From assembly GCA_031972855.1 (NCBI GenBank), contig DALYDY010000004.1:1-64000 (forward strand): 64,000 bases of DNA, read 5' to 3'. Position 1 is the stretch's first letter, and each line of letters starts with the position of its first letter. The notes below the pieces were generated by a model that saw only the letters and a list, made by a program, of their open reading frames with translations, had not been told where the DNA came from and ran no database searches. A program made the position numbers and the translations under genes. Source of the stretch: JAIXRY01 sp031972855 (GTDB lineage Bacteria > Patescibacteriota > Minisyncoccia > Phycocordibacterales > UBA9973). Below are positions 1-8,202 of the stretch, one piece after another.

Positions 1-2
1 TG

Positions 3-74
3 TGACCCTACAGGGAATCGAACCCTGCTTCCATCCTTGAGAAGGATGTGTCCTAACCGATAGACGATAGGGCC
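3..74 (-). tRNA. tRNA-Glu (anticodon CTC)
   Basis: Folds as a 72-nt cloverleaf: 7-bp acceptor stem (GGCCCTA with TAGGGTC, one G-U pair), T-loop TTCGATT and anticodon loop TTCTCAA, giving anticodon CTC for GAG glutamate codons. The discriminator is A; CCA is not encoded and the next bases are CA. The downstream side lies outside the window, so it cannot be checked for the fold-back element seen after the other tRNAs. Confidence 0.93.
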
Positions 75-130
75 AAAATACTCAATTACTATAACATATC
101 TTTTTATTTTTTTCATTACCAAAATAAAAG

Positions 131-158
131 CCCTTGAATTATTAATGTAATTCAAGGG
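131..158 (-). terminator. Intrinsic terminator of the 129-aa gene
   Basis: An 11-bp perfect stem CCCTTGAATTA / TAATTCAAGGG with a short loop, followed on the minus strand by CTTTTATTTT. It lies just past the stop of the minus-strand gene at 165-554. Confidence 0.7.
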
Positions 159-164
159 TAATAT

Positions 165-554
165 TTATTTTCTAATTTTTTTTATAACTCCACCTAAATG
201 ATATTGTACATTGGCTCCATTGCGAAGGACTAACCCATTAATTAACATTACAAAATCCCAATTGCGTTTAATTCTCCTACTATGAATTTTATTTAATGCA
301 TCTTGAAAGGCTTCTTCTTTTGTTGAGCCAAACCCCATAACTGAGACTTCTTTTGAATTAGAGTATACATTTATTTCATTAGGAAGAATATCTTCTGAAT
401 CTACAGACCAAGCAATTAATTTAGGGGTTTTTTCTTTACCCCAATACATTGACTGATAATGGTCTAGAGTGGTGTTTTCATTTATTTTTGGAATAAAGCC
501 AAATTGAGATATTAACTCATTTGCTTTTTTAGACAGTGATAATAAGTTACTCAT
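165..554 (-). CDS. Hypothetical protein, 129 aa
   Basis: A soluble 129-residue protein that I do not recognise. It has no signal peptide or membrane segment. A central segment GFGSTKEEAFQDALNKI (about residues 75-90) looks like an amphipathic helix after a short strand. It is a single gene between tRNA-Glu and the S74 surface protein, bounded by its own terminator at 131-158 and by the S74 terminator at 617-651. The region upstream of the ATG is AT-rich without a Shine-Dalgarno sequence, as for most genes here. Coding status rests on length, an intact frame and the flanking terminators. Confidence 0.6.
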   Translation of the reverse strand: MSNLLSLSKKANELISQFGFIPKINENTTLDHYQSMYWGKEKTPKLIAWSVDSEDILPNEINVYSNSKEVSVMGFGSTKEEAFQDALNKIHSRRIKRNWDFVMLINGLVLRNGANVQYHLGGVIKKIRK

Positions 555-616
555 ATTTAATAAATTTTATTAAATATACTCTTTTTATTTTTTAAAAACA
601 AGTTATATTTATTTTA

Positions 617-651
617 AATCAAAAGCCCTCTATTGAGGGCTTTTGATTTAT
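617..651. terminator. Terminator of the S74 surface protein gene
   Basis: A long symmetrical hairpin, AAATCAAAAGCCCTC, loop TATT, and its complement, with a T-rich run on either side. The S74 stop codon lies inside the right arm. It could stop transcription from either strand, but only the minus strand has an incoming gene. Confidence 0.75.
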
Positions 652-3638
652 TCAACTATTTCTTCTACATCTTCTTGTGGAATGACTTCTTCTGGAGGTA
701 ATTCTTCTGTGGGAGGATTTTCTGGTGCTACTTGTTGATTTGGTTGATTTCTTTCTTGAGAAATTTGATATAGATTCTTAATATCATTTTCGCTCAAACA
801 TATTCCGTCAGTAGTACACAATTCCTTCGTCTCCACCCTATCACTATGAATAACTTTAGCATAGAGATCTGTAATAGAGTTAGAAGCATTTCCGATGAAT
901 TCTTTTGCTAGGTACCCAAATGATCCTGTAAGTGTAGTGTCTAGTGATGAGAGTTGATTAACCTTAATATCTAGTTCTTTGATTGCTCCAACAAGTGCAA
1001 ACGGTATAGCTGAAGGATCAAGACGGTAGAGACCATTATTTTCATCTATTGAGACTAGATATTGTTCAAGCTGTGTACCTATTACATCTTGAGCAATAAG
1101 ACCCACGTATGTTTTTCCATTATCTGGAGCTGTTGGATATAATCCATTATATTTAAATGTTACAGGATTAAGTGAATTAATAGCATCAAGACCAAGTCCT
1201 AGACTTGATATATCTTTCTTAGCTCTTTGGTCAGATGTTGCTGTAAAAGAACCTCCTCCTGGCTTAAAGGCATTACCGTCACCTGTAAATGAAGCTACTT
1301 CTGTACTATTAGCAACGAGTTGAAGAAGATATGTCCCACCATTTGTATTAACTGTACGAATAACAACACCACCTGCCCCAGTGGAGTTTGTTGTGTTCTC
1401 AAAACCAGCAACATACTTTGCACCAGTTGATGCTATTTTCCAAACAATTCCAAGATCGTCAACGTTTCTAGAACTAGCAAAATCTACTATATTTGTTGTA
1501 CTGTTTGATAAGCGAGAAATAGGAACACTAGTTCCAACACCCACGTTGCCAGTAGAACTAATTCTCATGCGTTCAGTAAGAGAAGTAAGGAAAGTAATCG
1601 GCGCTGAAGCATTATTTACAATGTTCATACTATTAGCACCACCGAGAGATGTATTATTGGCACCATTTAATATTATTTGTCCAATAGTATCTGTAACAAG
1701 CACCATTCTAGATGAAACACCAGTACCAGCAGAAGGGTTCTCAACTTTAAACATCAAAGCATTATCTATGTTTTGATAGACATGTAATTTTTCTGTTGGA
1801 TTTGATGTTCCAATACCTAGATTCCCAGTAGTAGCAGCAATGCGCATATTTTCTGTACTTCCTTGTCCAAAAATTATTGGTTTTGAATTACCTGAATGAC
1901 CAATAAACAGACCATTGTTTGCTCCTCCAGCCATTATAGACATAGTATTAGCAGCTGCGACTCCAAATATTGTTGAAGCGTAAGTTGAACCATATGATTT
2001 TAGAGCTATATTCATTCCAGAATTATTTTCTACATACAAAGAAGCAACAGATGCTGTATCTCTACTGTTTTTAATCCACTGCCACACCTCGCCAGAACCT
2101 CCAGATGGTTCTATATGTAGATTAGCAGACGGTGTTATTGTACCAATACCAACATTTCCAGAAAAATATCCAGTACCTATGACTTGTAATTTATTTCCAT
2201 TATCAGTCAATCCATGAGCGTTAGATGCTATAAGAAAATTACCTGTATTCCATAGAGTCATTTTACTTTCTGATGCGGCTGCACTTGTTCCTATTTCAAA
2301 AGACATTGAGGGTGTGATAACATTGCCCACAATTGAATCAACCCAAGTTCTAATAGTTGTAAGTCTATCAAAACCTGTACCATTATATCCATTAACATCA
2401 AAAGATCCTGCAATATCTGTAGCAACCAAAGCAGTAGGAGAAGCTTGGGTCCCCCGAGCTTTATATAATTCAAAACGTGGAGAAGTTTGTGTTGTTTGAT
2501 ATCTGTATGCCTGAATAAGTCCTGCAGTATTATCACCAATAACAGAAAGGAGGGCATTACCTGAATTAGAACCTATTGTTACATTTCCAACACTACTAAC
2601 TTTAAACTTACTTAGACCAGCGACTTGTAAATTCATCAAATCCCCAGCATAACCAGAAGCTTCATTTATAGCAAGAGATGTTCCGTTTGTATTTGAAGAT
2701 GAAGCTGTTCCAAAGTATCCTGATGTTGTTCCGTCAAAAGCTCCAGAACCAAGTGAGAATGTTCCGTAGTTTACTGAGGCTGTTGGAGATGTTGCGATAT
2801 GGAATTTTGAAACAGGAGATGTTGTGCCGATACCAATATTACCACTTGTACCAGAGATTCTCATTCTTTCTATATTATTAGTACCGAAAATTAAAGGAGC
2901 ATCACCCCCATAAGTACCTATACCCATAGCAATATTTGTAGCACTTTGAAGTAATAACCCTATTGTACCTCCAGCATATCCAAAACGAGTATTTCCTGAC
3001 TGTCCTATATATATATTAGTTGAAGAGTTTGCTATTGAAAGAAAATTATTACCAGTACCATCTCCTATTGTTAATTTGTGGCCTGGATTAGTTGTACCTA
3101 TACCAACATTACCATTAGAATTTATTTGGAAAGGTATTCCTCCATATGTCTGCGAATAAGCAAAAAACTTATCGCTATATGTTCCAATAGTCCATTCTTT
3201 TACTTGGTCATAAAACCTAATACTTGATTCTTGTCCGGAGGCACTGCTTTCAATACTGAGAGCTCCTCCATAAGTATCTGAGGGTGCTTTAATCCTAACT
3301 AAATTAACAAGTGAAGAATCTGTAATATCTAATTTGTATCCTGGCGTACTCGTCCCCACCCCCAATCTCCCATTCACACTATCCCAAGAAAGAGCAGAAG
3401 AACTAGTCCAAGAAGGATTAGTACCATTAGTAAATAACAAAGAACCAGAGTTAGATGTTTGGTCAGGTAGTAGAGATACATAACAACCAGAGTCACCTGG
3501 TGCACAACTAGGGTTAGTTATGTTGTCTGTAGGATAGTATATAGCTCCTACCTTTAGTGCTGTGTATGTGAAGATAAATAACACAATAGAGATTATTGTG
3601 TATATTCTTGTGAAGAAGTATCTTACAGTCTTTAACAT
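648..3638 (-). CDS. Large surface/adhesin-like protein with C-terminal S74 autochaperone domain
   Basis: 996 aa. The N-terminus has basic residues and one hydrophobic stretch (about 12-35), suggesting export or membrane anchoring. The body carries at least seven degenerate repeats of the type GN(V/I/L)GIGT(T/S)xPxxKL(H/T)I spaced about 60-110 residues apart, typical of trimeric beta-rich fibre proteins. Near residue 800 is SDQRAKKDI, followed by LNPVTFKYN and GLIAQDV, the hallmarks of the Peptidase_S74 intramolecular chaperone of endosialidase. In that family the domain folds the trimer and then cuts itself off at the conserved serine. Unusually for S74 proteins, a coiled-coil-like stretch and a Pro/Glu-rich tail of about 30 residues follow. 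No phage genes are nearby, so a cell-surface fibre is more likely than a tail spike. Single-gene transcript. Confidence 0.82.
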   Translation of the reverse strand: MLKTVRYFFTRIYTIISIVLFIFTYTALKVGAIYYPTDNITNPSCAPGDSGCYVSLLPDQTSNSGSLLFTNGTNPSWTSSSALSWDSVNGRLGVGTSTPGYKLDITDSSLVNLVRIKAPSDTYGGALSIESSASGQESSIRFYDQVKEWTIGTYSDKFFAYSQTYGGIPFQINSNGNVGIGTTNPGHKLTIGDGTGNNFLSIANSSTNIYIGQSGNTRFGYAGGTIGLLLQSATNIAMGIGTYGGDAPLIFGTNNIERMRISGTSGNIGIGTTSPVSKFHIATSPTASVNYGTFSLGSGAFDGTTSGYFGTASSSNTNGTSLAINEASGYAGDLMNLQVAGLSKFKVSSVGNVTIGSNSGNALLSVIGDNTAGLIQAYRYQTTQTSPRFELYKARGTQASPTALVATDIAGSFDVNGYNGTGFDRLTTIRTWVDSIVGNVITPSMSFEIGTSAAASESKMTLWNTGNFLIASNAHGLTDNGNKLQVIGTGYFSGNVGIGTITPSANLHIEPSGGSGEVWQWIKNSRDTASVASLYVENNSGMNIALKSYGSTYASTIFGVAAANTMSIMAGGANNGLFIGHSGNSKPIIFGQGSTENMRIAATTGNLGIGTSNPTEKLHVYQNIDNALMFKVENPSAGTGVSSRMVLVTDTIGQIILNGANNTSLGGANSMNIVNNASAPITFLTSLTERMRISSTGNVGVGTSVPISRLSNSTTNIVDFASSRNVDDLGIVWKIASTGAKYVAGFENTTNSTGAGGVVIRTVNTNGGTYLLQLVANSTEVASFTGDGNAFKPGGGSFTATSDQRAKKDISSLGLGLDAINSLNPVTFKYNGLYPTAPDNGKTYVGLIAQDVIGTQLEQYLVSIDENNGLYRLDPSAIPFALVGAIKELDIKVNQLSSLDTTLTGSFGYLAKEFIGNASNSITDLYAKVIHSDRVETKELCTTDGICLSENDIKNLYQISQERNQPNQQVAPENPPTEELPPEEVIPQEDVEEIVE

Positions 3639-3698
3639 TCTTTAATTATATATGTTTTGTATGTTATTTTTAAGTTTTTTTGGGGAAAAATAATTTTT

Positions 3699-3727
3699 TT
3701 GATAAAAAATAAAAAAAATGCTATAGT
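3699..3727 (+). promoter_or_regulatory. Promoter of the Nudix gene
   Basis: -35 TTGATA (3699-3704), 17-bp spacer, extended -10 TGC-TATAGT (3719-3727). The predicted start, about 3734, falls at the left edge of the large hairpin 3733-3795, giving a leader of about 115 nt. Confidence 0.6.
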
Positions 3728-3732
3728 TCATA

Positions 3733-3795
3733 CAGAACCCATTCAAAAATAAACCCCGAATAACCTATTCAGAGTCTATTTTTAAATGAGTTCTA
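3733..3795 (-). ncRNA. 63-nt hairpin that pairs fully only on the minus strand
   Basis: The segment folds on itself around base 3764. All positions pair if it is read as minus-strand RNA; about six pairs are G-U. Read as plus-strand RNA the same positions are C-A mismatches. It lies 95 nt upstream of the S74 start codon (minus) and at the predicted transcription start of the Nudix gene (plus). It could be part of the 5' UTR of the surface protein gene or an independent small RNA. Role unknown. Confidence 0.5.
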
Positions 3796-3799
3796 ATTC

Positions 3800-3825
3800 A
3801 AACACTCGCGAGAGCGTTTTTTAAT
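3800..3825 (+). terminator. Terminator-like hairpin in the Nudix leader
   Basis: AAACACTC, loop GCGA, GAGCGTTT, then six T. One A-C mismatch on the plus strand becomes G-U on the minus strand. It sits 24 bases before the Nudix ATG, so it could attenuate that gene or end a short leader RNA. Confidence 0.4.
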
Positions 3826-3848
3826 TTTTAATAAATTTAAATATAACA

Positions 3849-4481
3849 ATGACACCTCACAATAATTTAGGAGAAGAACTATTACAAATAGTAGACGAGA
3901 ACACTGGAGACCTTATTGGAAAACAGCTCACAAGAAAAGAAGTTATCGAAAACAAACTTTGGTGCAGAACAACAAATATCTTTGTAATGAATACAAAAGG
4001 TCAAATTCTTTGCCATCAAAGATCTCTAAACAAAGAACGTTTCCCAGGCTGGTGGATGACACACTTTGGCGGACATGTTTCTGGAGAAGAAACATATGAC
4101 GACAACGCAGTAAAAGAAGTTGCTGAAGAAATCGGTATAACTGTAGAAAAAGAAGAACTTCTTCCTTGGCGTACAAGCAAGAAAGAAGAATCTCGTCTTT
4201 GGGTTCGTGATTACATAACAATCTTTGATGGAGACAGTAGTGAACTAACAATCCAAACAAGCGAAATAGAACAAGTAAAATGGTTCTCTCCAGAACAAAT
4301 ATACAGAGAACTTGATAGTGAGGATACTGAAACAGGAAATGGTTGGAAAGCAGGAACACATAATTTTGAACAAGATTACAATTGTATGAGAGCTGTACTC
4401 ACAGCAGCAATGCATATGGGACTATTCAATAATAGTTTTCATCATATGAAAAAATGGAGTCCTTCAAGTAGAGAACTTTAG
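3849..4481 (+). CDS. Nudix hydrolase (IPP-isomerase/YfcD-like)
   Basis: 210 aa. The Nudix box reads GGHVSGEE(x7)KEVAEEIGI at about residues 74-97: the glycine, the metal-binding EExxE set and the final IGI are all present, while the usual arginine is lysine. Sequences before the box (TTNIFVMNTKGQILCHQRS, then GWWMTHFGGH) resemble the isopentenyl-diphosphate isomerase/YfcD branch. Members hydrolyse nucleoside-diphosphate derivatives or, as Idi, isomerise IPP. No isoprenoid gene is adjacent, so the substrate cannot be fixed. Single gene with its own promoter and a shared terminator. The ATG lacks a Shine-Dalgarno sequence. Confidence 0.85.
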   Translation: MTPHNNLGEELLQIVDENTGDLIGKQLTRKEVIENKLWCRTTNIFVMNTKGQILCHQRSLNKERFPGWWMTHFGGHVSGEETYDDNAVKEVAEEIGITVEKEELLPWRTSKKEESRLWVRDYITIFDGDSSELTIQTSEIEQVKWFSPEQIYRELDSEDTETGNGWKAGTHNFEQDYNCMRAVLTAAMHMGLFNNSFHHMKKWSPSSREL

Positions 4482-4483
4482 AA

Positions 4484-4519
4484 AATAAAAATCTCCTTTA
4501 AAAAGGAGATTTTTATTTT
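4484..4519. terminator. Bidirectional terminator between Nudix gene and ftsI
   Basis: Perfect stem AAATAAAAATCTCC / GGAGATTTTTATTT around a short TTTAAAA loop. It separates two convergent genes; the ftsI stop lies inside the right arm. Confidence 0.8.
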
Positions 4520-6236
4520 ATCTATCAGGAGCAACTTCATAATAATTCAAAAGAAATTTTGCATTCTCCATAAAAACAGGTAATACGGATTGAGATGCAT
4601 ATAAAGCACCTTTTGGATTTTTTACATATAAATAGATAAGGAATTTGGGTTGATAAGCTGGAAAATATCCAAAGAATGAGTGAGTGTGCTGGTTTTTATA
4701 ATAACCACCATTCACAAGGTCTGCAACTTGGGCTGTTCCTGTCTTACCTGCAATAGAATAATTGTTTAATTTGTAAGAACCTTCGCCGTAATTATCAACA
4801 ACATTCACAAGCATTCTTGTTATTTCTTTTGTTGTCTCAGGTTTTAATAATTCTAATTGAAGTGCTTCTTGCTCTGTCTTTTTATCTTTATTCATTGAAT
4901 AATCTATTCTATTTACAATATGTGGATTTATTAATTTCCCTCCATTTGCAAGAATAGAGAAAGCACGCACCGCTTCTATTGGAGTAAGTGCTATACCTTG
5001 ACCAAAAGCGGCGTTTGCATATTCGACTTCACCAGGAGCTTTAAGGTTAGAAACTATTCCAGCAACTTCTCCAGGCAAATCAATACCAGTTTTCTCACCT
5101 ATTTTATAACCGAGCATGTATTCACGGAATTTTTGTTTTCCTAATTTTTGTTCAACAAAAACCATTCCTGTATTCAATGATTGATTCAAAACTTCTTGCA
5201 TATTAACTCTACCTCTTCCCTTTTTATCAAAATTATTTACAACTTTATCAGCAACCTGAACAAATCCATTATCCATATATGTTGTGTCAGCTGTTACAAC
5301 GCCACTATCAATACCTGCAGCCATAACGAGAGGTTTTATAACGGAGCCCATTTCTATAACACCTTCAACAAGAGGGTTTGAAAAAGAAAAACCTGTCTTT
5401 ATTTTATTAAATTCATTTGGATTAAAATCAGGAGTCGCCGCCATAGCATAAATTGCTCCTGTATTTGGATCTATTATTATTATTCCAGCACTATCAGGAT
5501 TCCATTTTGAATGTAAATTTTGTAAACTTTTTTCAGCAAAAACTTGTACTGTTGGCTCAATATTCATTACAACATCTCCTTCTACATCACCACGGTCAAA
5601 AAAAGTTTCTCCAATATTTGAAAAGACTTCTGCAAAGAAATTTATATAAGGATCTTTTTTACCTCGAGAAAGAGCTTCGTTGTATGACCTTTCTATACCA
5701 TATCTTCCAAGTAAATCGTCTCCCTTGAAAGAAACAAATCCTATAACATGTGAAGCTAGAGTTCCTCCTGGATAAAAACGCCATTTATCTTGATATATGT
5801 ATACTCCTGATATTTTTAGAGCCTCTATTTTGTCAGCGACTTCTTTTGTTAAGCGACCTTTTATTTCTTCATAAGGGTCGTTTTTCTTTTTTGTTCTTTC
5901 AATAAAATCTTGTTTATCTATTGGTGTTATATCATTTAAAAGTTCATAAACTTTTTCTTCGTCTATAATTTGTTTTGGATTTATAGCTAGTTTAAACCCA
6001 GTCATTACAGTTCCAGCAGAAACAAGTGTTCCGTCTTTTTTGGTAAAAAATATTGTTCCACGATCAAATATAGAACCCTTTGGTGTTGCATACTGTCTAT
6101 CAGCTTTATCATTATAAATTTCTTTATTTATAACTTGCAAAGAAAAAAGTCTTGCAACAACAAGACAGCCTATAAAAATCACAGAGTAGGACAAAAAAGT
6201 GATTCTTCTATTGTTTTTAATTTTAGAGGGATTCAT
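4518..6236 (-). CDS. ftsI: Peptidoglycan transpeptidase, FtsI/PBP3-type
   Basis: 572 aa class B penicillin-binding protein that cross-links septal peptidoglycan outside the membrane. A single N-terminal membrane segment (about 12-33) is followed by the PBP dimerisation domain (PKGSIFDRG near 53). The transpeptidase domain has the active-site SVIK (near 298), SLN (near 350) and KTGT (near 497). All three catalytic motifs are intact. The start overlaps the end of the FtsL-like gene by 14 bases, and it is the last gene of the mraZ-rsmH-ftsL-ftsI operon, which favours FtsI over PBP2. The second class B PBP of the window (10585-12261) is then the elongation enzyme. Confidence 0.9.
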   Translation of the reverse strand: MNPSKIKNNRRITFLSYSVIFIGCLVVARLFSLQVINKEIYNDKADRQYATPKGSIFDRGTIFFTKKDGTLVSAGTVMTGFKLAINPKQIIDEEKVYELLNDITPIDKQDFIERTKKKNDPYEEIKGRLTKEVADKIEALKISGVYIYQDKWRFYPGGTLASHVIGFVSFKGDDLLGRYGIERSYNEALSRGKKDPYINFFAEVFSNIGETFFDRGDVEGDVVMNIEPTVQVFAEKSLQNLHSKWNPDSAGIIIIDPNTGAIYAMAATPDFNPNEFNKIKTGFSFSNPLVEGVIEMGSVIKPLVMAAGIDSGVVTADTTYMDNGFVQVADKVVNNFDKKGRGRVNMQEVLNQSLNTGMVFVEQKLGKQKFREYMLGYKIGEKTGIDLPGEVAGIVSNLKAPGEVEYANAAFGQGIALTPIEAVRAFSILANGGKLINPHIVNRIDYSMNKDKKTEQEALQLELLKPETTKEITRMLVNVVDNYGEGSYKLNNYSIAGKTGTAQVADLVNGGYYKNQHTHSFFGYFPAYQPKFLIYLYVKNPKGALYASQSVLPVFMENAKFLLNYYEVAPDR

Positions 6237-6561
6237 GAGCTACAAGCATTGCTAGACCTTCTGTACGGTTGGTATATGTTGGATTTTTTACTTCTGTATA
6301 ACCTAGAGTTTGTACATACGCCATATCAATAGTATTTGCTTGTGCTAAATAAGATAATTCCAAAGAAGCAATATCGGAACGAAGTTGTTTTGTTTGTCCT
6401 TCTACAGTTTTTCTATGAACAACACTAAAAGTTATAAGTCCCACCAAAACAATATAAGCAAAAAACAAAACAGCAGAAATGACTATCATAGAACGAACAA
6501 AACGTTCAAAATATCCATTGAAAATTTCTACTGCTTTTTCTTTTGTTTGGGATATAAACAT
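6223..6561 (-). CDS. FtsL-like division protein
   Basis: 112 aa with a short cytoplasmic N-terminus, one strong membrane helix (about 25-48) and an extracytoplasmic helical region with heptad-like spacing (TVEGQTKQLRSDIASLEL), then a short tail. FtsL proteins are small bitopic coiled coils that assemble with FtsB and FtsQ; sequence conservation is low, so the call rests on topology and on the position between rsmH and ftsI, where ftsL is normally found. It starts 10 bases after rsmH and overlaps ftsI by 14 bases. Confidence 0.7.
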   Translation of the reverse strand: MFISQTKEKAVEIFNGYFERFVRSMIVISAVLFFAYIVLVGLITFSVVHRKTVEGQTKQLRSDIASLELSYLAQANTIDMAYVQTLGYTEVKNPTYTNRTEGLAMLVAHESL

Positions 6562-6571
6562 AAAATATAAA

Positions 6572-7465
6572 TTATAACTTTTTGATAATACGTAACTTAG
6601 AACTTCGTGCTCGAGGATTACTCTTTATTTCCTCTTCTGTTGGGACTATGGGCTTTTTTTGTATTAAAAATGCATTACCTTCTTTTACTCTGTCTTGAAA
6701 AAAATGTTTTACAATTCTATCTTCAAGAGAATGAAAGCTTATTACAGCGAGAGTGCCCCCTGGTAAAAGATGATCAAAACCCTTTATTAAACCTTCTTTC
6801 AAATTTTCTAGTTCATCATTAACAGCAATTCTGATTGCTTGAAATGTGCGTGTGGCTGGATGTATCTTTCCAAAACGATACAGCGCAGGAACAGCTTCTT
6901 TAATGATTGCAACTAATTCAAAAGTGCTTTTTATTGGCTTCTCATCTCTCTTTGAAACTATATTGCGAGCAATACGACGAGAATATTTTTCTTCACCATA
7001 ATACCTAATAATAGTTTCTAAATTATCCTCATCCCAAGTATTAACGACGTCATATGCAGTCATTTTTTCTTCTGTAGGGTCTTTTTCCATAGTCATCAAA
7101 AGTGGTTCATCTCTCATAAAAGAGAATCCTCTACCTGATGTATCTACGTGAGGAGAACTTATACCTAGATCGAAAAGAATTCCGTCAACTTTTTCTATGT
7201 GCAATTTTGAAAGCACATTGTCCAAGTTGCGAAATTCATCAAGAACAAAATGGTGTTCGTTTGGAAGATTTTTGAAAGTTTCTTCTGTGCGAATTATTGC
7301 ATCAGAATCACGATCAATACCAATAATACGAATCGAGGGGCCAAAGCGCTCACACACTAAACGCGCATGACCTCCAGAACCAAGTGTTCCATCGAGATAT
7401 GTGTTTCCTGGTTTTAAATCAAAACCAGCGATAACTTCTTTTAAAAGTACAGGAATATGTGTCAT
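6572..7465 (-). CDS. rsmH: 16S rRNA (cytosine-1402-N4)-methyltransferase
   Basis: 297 aa. Opens with HIPVLLKEV and continues with the SAM-binding DGTLGSGGHA loop, GILFDLGISSPHVD, the GRGFSF element, and near the C-terminus SFHSLEDRIVKHFF and the NPRARSSKLR ending, all diagnostic of RsmH (MraW). It methylates N4 of C1402 in the ribosomal decoding site. Full length for the family. Second gene of the mraZ operon, 7 bases after mraZ. Confidence 0.96.
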   Translation of the reverse strand: MTHIPVLLKEVIAGFDLKPGNTYLDGTLGSGGHARLVCERFGPSIRIIGIDRDSDAIIRTEETFKNLPNEHHFVLDEFRNLDNVLSKLHIEKVDGILFDLGISSPHVDTSGRGFSFMRDEPLLMTMEKDPTEEKMTAYDVVNTWDEDNLETIIRYYGEEKYSRRIARNIVSKRDEKPIKSTFELVAIIKEAVPALYRFGKIHPATRTFQAIRIAVNDELENLKEGLIKGFDHLLPGGTLAVISFHSLEDRIVKHFFQDRVKEGNAFLIQKKPIVPTEEEIKSNPRARSSKLRIIKKL

Positions 7466-7472
7466 ATTCCTT

Positions 7473-7907
7473 CTATAGGATACCTATGGTTCCAAGCTTT
7501 TCAGCAAGGTCATCTGCACCCTTTTCTATTTCGTCACGATATTGTATCCATGTTGTTTCATCCCACATTTCGACACGGCTTTGAACGCCGATAAAAACAA
7601 CATTTTTACCTAAACCAGCTTTTTCTTTTAGACGTTCTGGTAGTAAGATACGACCGTTTGAATCTATATCTACAACTGAAGCTTGTCCAAAAAAATGACG
7701 ATTAAAACTTCGTGGGTCTTTTTGAAGAATTGAAGTATCTGATAACTTAGAAGATATTTTTTCCCATTCACTTATTGGAAAAACGAAAAGACATTTATCA
7801 AGTCCTGGTGTAATAACAACTTCACCTCCAAGTTCCTTTCGAAACTTTACTGGAAGCGAAATTCGTTTCTTTTCATCAAGAGTGTGTGTATATTCGCCAA
7901 TAAGCAT
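7473..7907 (-). CDS. mraZ: Transcriptional regulator MraZ
   Basis: 144 aa with two SpoVT-AbrB-like halves: residues 1-50 (GEYTHTLDEKKRISLPVKFR) and about 75-120 (ASVVDIDSNGRILLPERL). MraZ forms ring oligomers that bind direct repeats in front of its own operon and repress it. The expected repeats are present at 7953-7997 over the promoter. First gene of the division cluster; the ATG follows an AT-rich stretch without a clear Shine-Dalgarno. Confidence 0.95.
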   Translation of the reverse strand: MLIGEYTHTLDEKKRISLPVKFRKELGGEVVITPGLDKCLFVFPISEWEKISSKLSDTSILQKDPRSFNRHFFGQASVVDIDSNGRILLPERLKEKAGLGKNVVFIGVQSRVEMWDETTWIQYRDEIEKGADDLAEKLGTIGIL

Positions 7908-7952
7908 ATAATTCTTCGCAAGATTTGAGAGAAAATTGATGCCGTCAAATTT

Positions 7953-7997
7953 CCCACTTCATCCCACTTATTACCATTTTACACCACTTGTACTCCA
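7953..7997 (-). promoter_or_regulatory. MraZ operator: five boxes at 10-bp spacing
   Basis: Read on the minus strand the boxes are GTGGA, GTGGT, ATGGT, GTGGG and GTGGG, starting exactly 10 bp apart (plus-strand blocks 7953, 7963, 7973, 7983, 7993). MraZ of other bacteria binds short direct repeats of this kind. Three boxes fall in or beside the promoter spacer and -10; two are just past the predicted transcription start, so binding should block RNA polymerase. Confidence 0.75.
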
Positions 7998-8004
7998 CTT
8001 TCAA
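7976..8004 (-). promoter_or_regulatory. Promoter of the mraZ-rsmH-ftsL-ftsI operon
   Basis: -35 TTGAAA (7999-8004), 17-bp spacer, -10 TAAAAT (7976-7981). Predicted start near 7969, about 60 bases before the mraZ ATG. Confidence 0.7.
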
Positions 8005-8031
8005 AAGAATCTGTGTGGATAAGTGGCGCTC

Positions 8032-8124
8032 GGCCACTCCTCTAGAAGGACGCGTATATTTTGTTGCTACAAAATTACTATTCTCGCCTGCCCGGCTACG
8101 AAATGTCGTTCTAGAGGAGTAGCC
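8032..8124. repeat. 93-bp structured palindrome with 16-bp outer stem
   Basis: GGCCACTCCTCTAGAA (8032-8047) pairs with TTCTAGAGGAGTAGCC (8109-8124); the one mismatch is G-U on the minus strand. Inside are a GAC/GTC extension, an ATTTTGT-TGCT-ACAAAAT hairpin and a GC-rich GCC/GGC pair. GC is far above the flanks. It lies between the mraZ promoter and the divergent small gene at 8203. It may be a structured RNA or a small mobile palindrome. Confidence 0.5.
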
Positions 8125-8202
8125 TCGCTTGATAGTAAAATACAAACATTCATTTGACAAAAAATATATAAAATATATGATTAACATAGAAAAATAATAG
8201 AA

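Noticed and set aside
648..3638. Prophage tail fibre
   Set aside because: S74 domains are common in phage tail proteins, but no capsid, portal, terminase or other phage gene is nearby and the protein has an N-terminal export signal.
7945..8187. Minus-strand frame of 80 aa over the mraZ promoter and palindrome
   Set aside because: It covers the promoter, MraZ boxes and the 93-bp palindrome; composition is that of structured DNA, not of a protein.
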